Shown here: one piece after another, positions 14,161 through 26,283 of the stretch
Position numbering within the stretch: position 1 is the first letter of the stretch
How the letters are laid out: each line of letters starts with the position of its first letter
NCBI GenBank assembly: GCA_008711295.1
Contig: VUYV01000045.1
Coordinates: 2,556,842-2,620,841, forward strand
DNA: 64,000 nt
From: Anarhynchus alexandrinus
Lineage: Eukaryota > Chordata > Aves > Charadriiformes > Charadriidae
Direction of reading: 5' to 3'
Notes under the pieces: model-generated
What the model saw: the letters and a program-made list of their open reading frames with translations, nothing else
Databases searched by the model: none
Told to the model about the DNA's origin: nothing
Translations under genes and position numbers: made by a program

Positions 14161-16060
14161 TATTTCTTCCTCTCAGGACATCCCCACCCAAGGGAATAAA
14201 GCAGCTTTCAGAAAGAAATATTTCCTTTCTGGCCCAGGCAGCAACAGGTTGTTTGTCACCTGAAGCGTTTCCTTGCAGGCCTGGTAACACAATACAACCG
14301 GTTTTGTTGGAGAACATATCTTGTGGTAGAGCTCAGGAGCAAAGAGCTGCACGTTAACCAGATACAGAAAAATAGAAGCATGTGGTGAAGAATAACAGGG
14401 GGCAGGAAATTCCCACCTCAATCTCTTCAGCAGGAGGGGGAAAGAAGATGGGAAGGAAGCCAATGGGTTCACCTGGGTGCGAGAGCTCTTCGCTCTGCTG
14501 TTCCCCTTTACTGCAGATGAATGCCCGAGTCCTCGTTGCTCAGCCTCCTTACTGGAATTGCTCCCTTTCAAGCAGCTCAGCAGCCCGTGTGCCATCACAG
14601 GGTGAAACCTCTGTATATGGCAGTGTAGGAGAAGTCACCAGCAGCATGGAAGACCAAAGCTCAGGTCCCTGCCTCACAGGATTTTAATTGGCACAAAACA
14701 GAACAGCTCCCCTGAAGGAAAAAGACGCCCCTCCAGAGAAAAGTCAGGATATGTGGGGGACATTTGGAAAGTCAAAAGCTGAGTCCCCAGCCTGAAGCAG
14801 GCCAGGTGTTTTTGATGAGCTCCCTTGTCATAGTAGTGTTGACTAGTTTTCTGACTTTTGTCATTATTTCTACCCTGAGCCTTCAAAATCTTTCTCCAAA
14901 AGGCAGAATGAAAGAGAAAGTTTCCACTGGAAGTTTTAGGCTTGATGAATCATTTTTCTATGATGAAAACCCATTTTGTCACAAAATTCCCGACTAGCTC
15001 TAGTGGCGATACTATTGCCTAGTATATCTGTCAGACAGCCCTCCTAATTAAGCTATTTTTGCACGAGATTCTGGGTATAGTTTGTGAATCACAAAGCTTA
15101 TGACTCTAGTTCCCTATCACCACAGATAAATTCTCCCAGAGGGAAATCATAATGCTGTGCTCAACAACCCAAAATTGTTATATAAAGCATCTACTTTTCC
15201 ATGTTGGAACAGACTGTCCTACTGTCTTAGCAGCCTTTCAGTTCCCTCAAATCATGGAACTAAAAGGAAAGGTCTTTGTATGAACAGAGAGGCATTTGAT
15301 CAAAGCTTTTCATGTGTTGCTGGACCTAGAAGTATTTCGTAACATAGCGGTTAGACATATTCATGTCAAACTTCAGAAAAGGGAAAGGTAAAATGAAAAG
15401 TAAGAAAGTCTGGTGTTTATTTGAAGTACACACAACAGATGTAAAACCATGCCAAACCATCACGTCAGTACTGCCCGGGGGGTTGAATTGTTCCCTGACT
15501 TCTACGCCTGATTTGCTCCATTAATAAAACTTAACTGGGTGATGAAATAGGTTAAAAATTTTCAGTCAAAACTGAAGTACAGTGCTGCAAGAAGAGACTT
15601 CTAAAACTCATGGCAGTAATTAATAAAAAACTAGAATGACAGCAGTCACAGCCATACCTGCTTAGAGTCTCCTGGTTTTCATCCCACTGGAGAATAACAA
15701 TTTTCACTGTGAATGTGGAAAGGTGTTGGGTGAAATTAACGTTGCACTCCAACTCTGGTACACGTCACCAGGAGCAAGAGTTGGTTTGCTATTATAATCA
15801 CCTTCTCTAGATTTGATTCTTGCCTGAGGCTTGTTCCTGCTTCAAAAGTGGGTGCCAACAATAATTTTATGGTATTATTACCATTTTAGCCATTACCATT
15901 ATTATCTTTCCTTTCCCAACTCATTTTCAGGGTCTCCTTCAGCCACCGTATAGGTCATCCACCTATTTGCTCATGTTTTAGAGGGCAGGGTTTATGGAAC
16001 CTCCACTATTTAATATTTTCTCTATTGTTTCTTTCTTTTTAAAGGATGGCATGCACCTCG
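14161..16060. other. Unique non-coding sequence, no gene seen
   Basis: Complex sequence of moderate base composition. Overlapping open frames of up to 141 codons occur on both strands between 14135 and 14890. None has a recognisable domain, and overlapping long frames on both strands argue for chance openness in a stop-poor stretch. Confidence 0.6.
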
Positions 16061-16081
16061 AATAAATAAATAAATAAATAA
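16061..16081. repeat. (AATA)5 microsatellite
   Basis: Five perfect AATA units followed by a few imperfect ones to about 16096. Ordinary simple repeat. Confidence 0.9.
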
Positions 16082-16567
16082 TTTAATAAATACATAAAGC
16101 TCACAAGAGGTGAAAACCACTTAAACAGACCTCTGGACAGACATGTCTGTACCATTTTCATTTATTCCTACATCTTGTTGAGTTCTGTTTAGCTGTCCAG
16201 CCATGCTAGCACAGGAACACAATCAACAGCACAGAGGAAGCAGGTGCATTACAGCAACAAGCCCTTTTATGTGTTGTGCCTGAAGACTGCTCAAGATTTG
16301 ATTAAAATCAAGACAAATCACTGGACTAGTACTCATTCCTTTCTCTTTTTACTATTTCTTTCAAATCCTGCTCTGCTGGACAGAACAGCACAGCTTAAAG
16401 CTAATAATCTGAGATGTCAAACTTGTCGTGCAGAAAATCGTTCCTTGAAAATACTTACTTATCATGTAGCTTCCACTGAACCTCTTACTTCCTCTTCCTC
16501 ACAGAGCTACCGGCTCAGAGGGAAGGGATGAGAGCAACTTGTTAAAAAGGGAACACCGCAACATTTG

Positions 16568-16572
16568 GCATC
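16568..16572. repeat. Target-site duplication, left copy
   Basis: GCATC directly before the LTR's TG. The same five bases follow the LTR's CA at 17077-17081. Confidence 0.85.
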
Positions 16573-17076
16573 TGTCCTGGTTTGAGGTAAAACAGAACCA
16601 ATTTTGTTCAGTAACTTCGCTTCTTAGCTGGGCCTCTTTTAACTACTGAAATTAACAGCATATTGTGCAGACAATGTTCACTTNNNNNNNNNNNNNNNNN
16701 NNNNNNNNNNNNNNNNNNNNNNNNNNNNNNNNNNNNNNNNNNNNNNNNNNNNNNNNNNNNNNNNNNNNNNNNNNNNNNNNNNNNNNNNNNNNNNNNNNNN
16801 NNNNNNNNNNNNNNNNNNNNNNNNNNNNNNNNNNNNNNNNNNNNNNNNNNNNNTGATTGTCATCTCGGGAGCTTGATATGGTTTTGTATATATTTTTCAT
16901 TATTTCTTTATATTTTACTATTAATATTTCATTAAAGTAGTTTAGTTCCTTCTAAACTCATAAGTCTCTTTTTCCTCCTCTGCCTCTCTCTTTGAAGAGG
17001 GGTAGAGGGGAGCATCTGTCGGTCCCATCTGGGGTCCCCCAGGTCCCCAGTAGCTGATTTGGCCTAAACCACGACA
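16573..17076 (+). mobile_element. Solo ERV LTR with 5-bp target-site duplication
   Basis: The element starts TGTCCTGG and ends ACCACGACA, giving TGTC/GACA inverted termini and the TG...CA ends of retroviral LTRs. It is flanked by GCATC at 16568-16572 and again at 17077-17081, a perfect 5-bp target-site duplication, which sets both ends to the base. No internal retroviral genes are present, so it is a solo LTR left by LTR-LTR recombination. ATTAAA at 16931-16936 is a candidate polyadenylation signal. A 170-base gap (16684-16853) hides much of the middle. The 'gtcctggtttgaggtaaaac' start and 'taaaccac' end are typical of avian ERV LTRs, and the 5-bp duplication fits an ERVL-type or related integrase. 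Family assignment is inference. The strand is set from the polyadenylation signal and the U5-like 3' part. Confidence 0.85.
16684..16853. other. Assembly gap, 170 N
   Basis: A run of undetermined bases inside the solo LTR. The true missing length is unknown. LTR copies elsewhere in the genome probably prevented local assembly. Confidence 0.98.
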
Positions 17077-17081
17077 GCATC
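17077..17081. repeat. Target-site duplication, right copy
   Basis: GCATC directly after the LTR's terminal CA, matching 16568-16572. Confidence 0.85.
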
Positions 17082-20000
17082 CAGTAGTGTGTGCTGGGCT
17101 TGATATTCACTGAGGAGAAGAAAAATACTGTAGACGTGCAATCTCGACCTATATTTCCAAGTGGGTATATATAAATATTATTCAAATTGTTCATAAGAAG
17201 ATAATGATGTATGGTGCCTACCTTCCAATTAAATAAAAGTGCTTGAAATCTATAGCCTGAAAACTTGAACTTTTAAACAAAAAATTCAAGTATGGGAACC
17301 TGAAGTTATGAACCCAGCAGATTTTCAGGTGTTCAGCATCTCAGAGAGCTTCTTTAGTGAAGAAGCAACTAAGGATACTAGTGAGAATGGAAGACACTGA
17401 GCAAGGTCTCCTGTTGACGGTTTCTGCCACTATGTTTTCTTCCCTTAACAATAAGTTTACTTTTCAAATATGTATATACCATTTCAGTTCTATAGCTGAA
17501 AAAAAAACGCATACATTTGCTGAAAGCTATCAGTGAGTAAAAGCTGTCCTGGGCTGTGTGTTTGGATATACACAATATATTAAATTATGTCAATATAGCT
17601 TTTTTTTTGCCACAGTAGCAGATATTTGTGATGAGAACAGCGGGTGTCATTCCATGGTGCATCATAAGTTATATTGCATTTTTAAGGATCTCCATTACTG
17701 TTTGCTCTCATTATAAGGAAAAACATATTTTCTACAACACTTGCTAGCAGTATGCAGTTGCTGAAACTGTTATAAGTATACAACAAATATTAGAAAGTTT
17801 TAGAATTAGAAGAAGCCCTTAAGTTTGCAGCTGGAGTTTAAAACTCCTTAAAGCTGGAGGAAAATCTTCCTGGAAGTTCAGAATCGCCTGTGAAGTTGGC
17901 AATAAAGCTTGGTTCTAGGTCACTGCCCAGATACTAGGTTCTCCCATATATGGGCTTCTCTGGATCTGGGTCTGTTTATAGCTAAGAATATTAACAATGT
18001 CTGCCATCCTTCTGCCTTTTTGATTCCATACAGACGTCACTTCTGTACACCTTTTTAAAGGAACTTAAATTGACACCTTACATTCAATAAATTGAAGTAT
18101 CGGGTTGTAATTTCTGCTTTCAGATTTTGTCTCTACAATTAACCCTCTTTTAAAAGAAAATAAGATGAGATTAATACAAACAGGTGTTATTTGAAGGCTC
18201 TAAAGTTCTCTTGAAAATGCAGTATTATCACAATTTCAAGCACTTCCATAAATGTTACCTAATTATCTCCTGCCAGCCAATTTTAACTCAATTTTTTGCA
18301 TTGCTTGTCTCAGAAGAGCAAAGTGAAACCTGAAATGAGAAAACTTGGCTGCTTTCAGATGCCACTATAATAACGAAATTCATAGTCTATGCGCTTTTAG
18401 AGAATCATCAGAGGCCATAAAACTTAAGAGGCAGCCTGGGCCTCCTTTTAACTTTGCACTGAATCGATACGCCTAATCAGTACCATTGTAGTGGTGGTAC
18501 CAGGAGAATTTTGGCTGCTTTGACTGAGGGCTTTTTTTTTTTTAAAGATTTGGTGCTCACTTCTCAGTGAATCTCAGGGGGACGAGTCTCTATATAGACT
18601 ATATATACATATATATTTGTACATGTACTTGCAAATGTAAAATCTCAAAGTTTTGCAATACCACCAGTAAAGCTGTCTTCACAGATTTCCCTAATGCATG
18701 GACGGATGTAAATCCCAGCTGGTGTAGAATATAAAACAATCAAGTTTCTTCCTTAATAGAGTCAACACTATTTAATGTTATACAGGAGACATTAGTCCCC
18801 CTACATCTCCCTGCAGCGCTATACTTCTATAGACTTAGTGGTGTTGGAGCATTTAGCTATAAGTCTCTAATTTGTTTATGCAGATTCCTTCATTCCGTGC
18901 TGTATAACTTCTGCAGTACAGTTCTCTAAGCTAGACTTCGTAAGCTTGCCTCCCATAGCTGATGCCACTTAGCCTGCTGCAAATTGATGTGGATGGCTCT
19001 CTTGCTTTGGAGACTGAACACTTTCACCTTCACAGTACACTCAGCTTTCACTGGCCTGGGGCTTAGGAACCTGAGATACATTCCTAACGAGGAAATTCCA
19101 CTTTGCATTGCAACATGCTATAATCATACGAGTGGACTGAAATTTCAAGTATCCTAGAAAATTCCACCTTGTCACTCTTCAGAAGGGCAATGGTTCCAAG
19201 AATTAGCACATTTCCCTCATCTCCACTTCATTTGAACACTTGAAACTAAGTACAGATTCTAGCTCAGCCGATGAAAGTCAAACAAGTCAAGTACAGCAGT
19301 AGATTGTGCATGTTTTCTGTTATTATATTAATTATATGCATAGCAATACTGTATTTATCTGATCATTTTCACACACCCCTTTGGCACTGCTGAATGCTTA
19401 TCAGTGTTAACATCATGACAAAAATGACAAAAGCCAGGAAATTCAATGTCAGGAGTGGAACTTTGCCTTCTTCTTGTGCTACTGCAAAGAAAAACACAGG
19501 CTCTGACTTACGTCACATTTTCAGTCTGTTGGATTTTGTCAGTTGGTGTTACAATCTTCTAAGCTATGTTTTTATCTGTAGATCATTTTGGTTTTTCTCT
19601 TAATGGCAATTTACAAAACAGGTTTTTGGAAAACATCATTTCTGGTGAAAAGATGACACCATTCAATGTTTTGAGAGATGCTAAGACAGGATGATCGGAC
19701 ACCTTAAATGTCTGGTAGCTACCCCGGGGTACTTTATGACCTCCTAGCAAAAATATATATTTATCATTAACCTAGGGTCAGTTATTGAGCCCCTTAACCC
19801 ACAAGTGTTGCTTTGTACACAGGTGACACCAATGCAGTATAAATTACTAAAGACTCTTCCCAATGGATTTGTAAATGGCATCGTTCCTTTCAATATCTAG
19901 ATGCCAGCTATCAGTGGGAAATTCATGTGAGACTTAAAAAACATGAGGTTAATTGAAATCAGCCCTCAACTAAAAAGGGAATCTTGAAGGAATTTTGAAG

Positions 20001-23000
20001 TTCCGTTAAGTATGAAAATAATATTTACTCCCCTGTGGGAGGCAGAAATTCATCTCAAATATGTTTCTTTTTTTACCTTCCGTCAGTGCTGGATTCCTTG
20101 CAATGCCCCATGAAGCTGAATTTCTTTCTGACAACCTTCTTCAACAGCCTTTCTGAGGTGCATGCTTCTAGCTGCTCACTGAGTAAAAAAACGCCTCAGT
20201 CTTCTGCTGGGCAAAAAGCTTGCTTTACTGTCACCCATGTGCATATAAAAGTAGACTTGCTTTTCTAAAGCAAACACTGGAATTTATGGATTATGTTTAA
20301 AAAACATTTGTGGAAAAAGTTTACCTGCTGTAAGATCGAGATCCGTGACAGCTGACAGGCAGTGGTACAAAACACCTGTGGTTATAGATTTTTGTGGGGG
20401 ACTTTCACCTCTGGGAGAACAGGAATTGGTATTCACTAGAGCTCTGCCACCAGCTTTGCTTTGGAAACAAAGATCTAAATTCCTCATGGACCTTTATGTC
20501 CACAAGTGGCCACAGACAACATATTTCCCTTCATAGTGCTTGCTTCTAGAGGGTGGTTCCCAAATTGATTCTTGTGGACCACGATGTTACATGCTGCTTG
20601 TCATCAGGATGGTGGCAAATCACATGAGTCTGTTTTTCCTCTTTCTCACTGTTAAATTGTATGAGATGACAGAGGAAAAAAAATCAAATGCTCTTCCTTA
20701 ACATTGTGTTTCCACATAATCAGCTGCTGTAAATACCACTGGGATGCTACTCAGTCAGCAAAGAAAGGAAAAGACAGTCCATGAAATCTTCGTTCTGCTA
20801 ACATGCCATGCAAGCAATCAGAATGTTTGAAAACACCTGTTTGAGGAATAGCAGTAATAACAGCTCACTGCAGGCAGCATGGTTTTCACAAGGGCTTGGG
20901 TACCAGGGTGACAGGCACCTCGTGCCCATTCGCTGGAACAGGTAATCTGCTGTAACGCTACAAACCTCAGTTAACCACAGAAACTCACTTGCACTGCCAT
21001 GCAATATTTTAACATAAGCTAAAGATTGTACTTTATGTTATCATTCCCTTTGTTTTTACTGACAGTGTAGTTCATGATTAACAGATCTGGAAAGAGAAAA
21101 TGGATGGGACAAGTTGTAATTACAGAGGGGAGACATTTTTTTGGGGGGGGAAAGCACTAAAAGGCACTATCATAAGCAATGAGTTGGGCTGCTGTAATGT
21201 TAAAAACAAGGATGGTATAAACACCAACAATACATCAATGCCTTCTTGACATAACTTTTGAGTAGTGTATGATCCAGGGAAACCTGTCTCTGGGACGTAT
21301 GATAGGGAGGGAATCACAAATAAAGGTCAAACAAAATTGTACTGAGATACCCTAAAACTATCTTTAAGAATGTTAGGGTTGTTAGAGTAATTTTAGACTG
21401 TTTACTGGAGGTGGCTTAATGAAGAGTTTCACTTTTGTACAGAGCTATCTTCCCTTTTCGTTATAACATCGCTTCTTTTCTCCTCCTCTGCTCCATACAG
21501 TACTGTCAGTTCTCCGTTCATCCTTTTATGTCATCCTCTCTATCTCTCACTATATATACATCCTGATTTGTCTCCTGCTCAGTAACCTACCTCTTTGTTT
21601 CCATCCTTTGTTCCATTTATCTTTCTGATGGCTGACATGATAGAATTTGACAAGACTGACATAATCCACAGTGGGATTCATCTTAATATTATAAAAAAAG
21701 TCCAAGTGAAAAATACATTCCCAGAATATTTTAATCACAATATTTTAAACCATGTTTTACTCTGAAGGCATAAAATTTAAGGCTATAAAATTTCATATGT
21801 TCTTAAATTACCTTAACTATTAGTACCATAAACAGATAAGAAAGTGGCACAGTATCACAAACATGAGTAATTGGTTTGTGTTGGAAATAATCGTTCCCTT
21901 TAGCACAAACACACAGGACAGTTTAACTTCCCTTTCTCAGATGGGGTTGCTTCTCTGCTGTGCTATTTTTTTTAGCCTTCAGTCACAGTATACTAGCTCT
22001 GGTCGTACAGCATTAGAAATCTTGTAGCAACCTGCCTTTGCCTTTATGCCAAGGCAGGAAATGTCTTATCAGCATTTGTGTGACTGACCTACCACCTTGT
22101 GATCTCAAACCAACATTTTCTGATGGCTTAAATCAAAAGTTTTGGAAATACTCAGAATTCAGCAGTGCTTCTGCATGAATGGGTTGACCAGTGTAGTGGG
22201 AAGTATGACAATTATTCCATTGCAAGAAGTGTGGGACTAATTTCTTTTGCTTATAGCTCTTGAGCTTGGGTTTGTGAAGCCTTCAAAGGTGAGCTCTCAT
22301 GTATGTTTTCTTGTGATGGGGGAGTCAGGGAACATGAAATCTGTGAGAACGTTTTGGTAATGCCAATATGGACTTGTCAAGCTGCCAAGGCAATGCTAGT
22401 AGTTTGGAGGAAAAAAGCATTGAACAGAAGGATCTCAGTCCGAGAAAAACATTTCAGTTAGATATAGAAAGTGAGGGTTTTTTTAATTTTTGTGCAAGAG
22501 TGATTGAATTTGTGAAAATCAGTATTCATTGTTATCCACAAAACAATTAATAACAAAGAACTAAGTAATGTAACTCCTCTGTCAGTAAGCTATGAGATTG
22601 CTATATCTTTACTTGTCCCCCTGACTGTTTCAGATCTGATATAAAGCAAAATTAGAAACTTAAGAAATCAGTTGTTATGAGAGGGCTTTGCTGGATTTTG
22701 AAGGGTGCAGAATCATGAATTAGCTGTTCTAAAAGCTGATCCAGTGCCTACTTGAGACAACAGTTTCAAAAATATCACTCACCTGAAAAAGTAACAGAGC
22801 AATACCCTACCCCACAATTCAACAAAGCACACACTGTCTGAAATTCAAAGGCATCATTAATCTCTATTCAATCCCACTGAATCTATTGGCACTCAAGTTC
22901 ACAGCTACCCATTTTGAGAAATAAAGCTCAACTTTGTGCCAAAGTTCTGTAATCGTTGTTACACCAAAGCCATTACATCTTCAACTCATCTTACCTAAAT

Positions 23001-25810
23001 AAGATGGATATGCCTACATGTAATAGATATTTTATGGTAGATATTAATATTTCCATGAGGAATATTATGATTAAATCAAAACAAAACAATTGTCAAAACT
23101 CCTTAAACATATTTGTCTATGACAGAGAATAAGAAGAATGTAGACTTGGTTACTTTTCTATTAGAAGCAGCCATTTCGTAATCCTTTTTATTAATGCTTT
23201 CCAGATTTTATAGTACTTTTTATTAGCCAGGCATCTGATTTCTCACAAATCAATGTATTCTGATAACCAGAAGAATCCTGTTGGCAATACTGAAAAGTTA
23301 AAACAAAAATGATGGTTTTAAACTTCAGTATTATCTCTAGTTTCTGAGCAACTTTCTTATAGGCACAACAGACATATCACTCGAAAATAAAAATTACAGT
23401 CAAGAAGTTAGAAAGGATTTTAAAATATTTCCAGTTCCTGGACATTATCCAACACACGACTATAAATACAACTATCAAGTTAGAATAATTTGATGACAAT
23501 GGCTCCTTTTATCATTATTCTTCTCACAAACTTCTCACCTATTACTCAGTTCTCAAAATCCTATCTTTAATCTGCTGGACTTAAGTGTTAAAAGAGGTTG
23601 CAAACAATGGATGGCTGCTGTAATCCTTCAACAGAGTGGAGGGGGTTAAGTAGCACCACTTCAGTCATGCCTGAGTTCTGCGATTTGTGAGTTTAAATAA
23701 AACCTTTTAACATTATTTGAATATACCAGTTTGATATTTTTTTTTTTCAGTTAAATTGCTAACCAACTTGCTGAATCTCAAATTGCTCCCATTTTTACAG
23801 GAACCATGCCAGGGTATTACAGACAAAATGTCTAAATTGGTTCTGGAGGGGACCATAAGCTGTTTAAAATAAGATTACATTTATTTTTTTAAACATCTTG
23901 TTTGTATGTATGTATGCATGATTTAGAGTGTTGGTATTCTGTAATTTAACTGTACGATTTTATGCCTGCTGAACTTCAGGACGCTCATGAAAATTAGGTG
24001 CCTGTTTCTCTTGTTCCTCTGATGAATGAAATTTCAATAAGTATTGTCTTAGCCCCTTTTTGCCTGCCTTGTGCTTTCATGCTAACCATTTTCAATCATG
24101 GTCTAGTATCCTATTTTTTCATATTTAATTCTCCTATTTGCATGCATCTTTACATCCTTTCTTGCAACACTCTCTCTCTTAATCTCCGCATTATAGTGCC
24201 TATTCCTCTTCCCTTACCTATTTTCCATGTGATACCTGTTAGAACACCCTTAACCTTTATCCTTTTTGTATCAGCACCTCCACAAACTGCTGTAATGCAC
24301 ATTCAAAAATTGCAAAGGAAAGCATAATTCCCAGGGAACATAGGGCAGGTGTTTGTGAGAGTCCAGGGCGAGCTGGAAAACAAATTCTTCACTGTGGGCC
24401 TGGTTCACCTCCAAAAAGTACCTGCTGGTGGAGATTTTCTTTTTTTACATCACTGTGCACATTTGAGGGAAAGCAGAATCAGCCCCTTTGTCTTCTCAGC
24501 TCTAAAGACAAGCAAGATCAGGCAACACCTCTTATAGCACAAACACAATAGCACCTGCCAGAATTACACTGCACCACATCTGTGTTTAACTTGGAAACTG
24601 CATTTATCTACAGAAATTTTAGGCCAGATAAGACATGAAACAGGAAACAGTGAAATCAGAGACGATAACTAGTAATCTTGTGCTTCCTGCCTAACATTAC
24701 AATGTTGAAAATATTGTGGTTACAGGCAGTGAAACATGATTTTAACAGCAAGGTAGCAAATAGCCCCTCTCTCTAAAACTCTTCTTAGCTTTCTGATCCT
24801 GACAAACAAATGGAGGGTACGCTCTATTTTATCTTTAAAATGAAAAGGGGGGAAAAAATAACTTTCCCAAGAAATTGGAGAATACTTTCAGTTGTGGTGA
24901 TACAGTACCCAGTTATCTGACGTACAAGCAGACTTTTCCCTTGCTATAATTATGTATTTAAGATACATAATTAACCAGTTTGTAAACTGATGTCTCGGCT
25001 GAAGAGCACACTCACTAAATTCATATCCTTGTTTTGATATGCAGTTTAAATGAGGACCCTGCTATGTATTCCACTAATTCCAAATACACACATTTCCTTC
25101 TCAAGCATTTTATTTTAGAATCGAGGACTGTAAACTCAATGCCTTGAGTAACTAAAGACTGTTTAAAAAAAAAACCCTACACTGGACTACACAAACTTAC
25201 GTGAATCAGTTTACCTGCCACAAGGAATTAATTCTGCAAGACTAGAACAGACAGAACTAAACCCATAGTCATTGATAAGTAAGAAAACAAACAAACTAAC
25301 AAACAAACAAAACCAGAATTAAACTGTGGATAGGATCTGTTCAGTAATTCTTTCCATATTGACACTTCCTTTCTAATGAAAAGGATGAATTCAGCTGTTG
25401 GGGTTGAATCATGATTTTTTCTAGATTTTTCAGTATGAAGTTCCATCATCACTGCAATCCAGGAGCAACTCATGACATTGTAATGAAAGTAAGGTTTTGC
25501 TCCTTGTTAAAGACAGGCTTTTTCATTCTTCAAGGTGAGTAGGACCTTAGCCTTTTAAGGCTAAGGTACCGGGCATCTGACATATCAGCCCAACAACAAA
25601 ATTGCTATGATAACTTCAGTAGTTCTTTTGGATCAGAACCTCTAGTGATATAAGTGGTCACTGGTCCAGTAACTCAATGCTATCAGTCAAATTCATGGCA
25701 AAGATCAATGGGAAAGATGTGGGTGTGACTGCTCAAGCACTGATCATTAGAAAACCCCGCCGGGTTGGCGAACAGTATTAAACTATGTCTCAGACCACCC
25801 ACTAAGTTAT
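17082..25810. other. Unique non-coding sequence, no gene seen
   Basis: Nearly 9 kb of AT-rich complex sequence with no exon, RNA gene or transposon end that I can support. Short low-complexity elements include TA-rich DNA at about 18590-18620, T7G8 at 21136-21150, an AAAC/AACA-rich stretch at about 25283-25312, and an 8-bp-stem hairpin (CCTGCCTT/AAGGCAGG) around 22030-22057. Confidence 0.65.
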
Positions 25811-25930
25811 GCATTATCCCCACTTATACATAAGTAACATGAAGCAGAGACACTGTCAAGTATGAGGCGGGACTATATTTGTGGTAGAGCCAAAACCAGA
25901 GATCACATCTTCTGAATGCTTATCATGCAA
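25811..25930 (-). mobile_element. MIR-like SINE relic
   Basis: Read on the plus strand this follows an inverted MIR: a 'gcattatccccacttataca' block at 25811-25830, then an 'agcagagacac' block, then 'gtggtagagccaaaaccaga' at 25881-25900 and a diverged 3' part. The order and spacing fit the MIR core well. Divergence is high, as expected of an element amplified before the split of amniote lineages. No terminal duplications survive. Some other CORE-type SINE is the main alternative. Confidence 0.55.
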
Positions 25931-26267
25931 TTTGTCCTTCCAGTCACTCTTCCAATGTGTTGAAAAAAATCAACATAGTGTCTGAATGAAACTGTCAACA
26001 GACAACCATTCTTCCCTACTGAAACACTTAAGATATTTGCTAAGATGAAGAGCATCAGCTAACTTTGCAAAGTGATGTTTTTTCCACGTGAAAACTCTGT
26101 ATCTACCTGTTATCCTTAGTTCCTGAACAAGGGTCTCACCTCAAAGAGTAAAAGGGGGCAGAAGGAGCTGAGAAGACTGTGGGTGATGAGTGCTGGATAG
26201 GGGCAGCAGTTACTGGAGGGATGAAAAACCCATAAAGAGCACATCAGCTTAAAAATAAGACACTCTA

Positions 26268-26283
26268 CCCCCCCCCCCCCCNC
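26268..26283. repeat. Poly-C run with an ambiguous base
   Basis: C14 at 26268-26281, an N at 26282 and a further C. The ambiguous base within a homopolymer suggests a sequencing or assembly difficulty rather than biology. Confidence 0.9.

Noticed and set aside
14135..14890. Overlapping open frames up to 141 codons on both strands
   Set aside because: No domain, no conserved motif, and frames on opposite strands shadow each other.
22030..22057. 8-bp perfect stem hairpin
   Set aside because: Stem is short and such hairpins are expected by chance in 64 kb.
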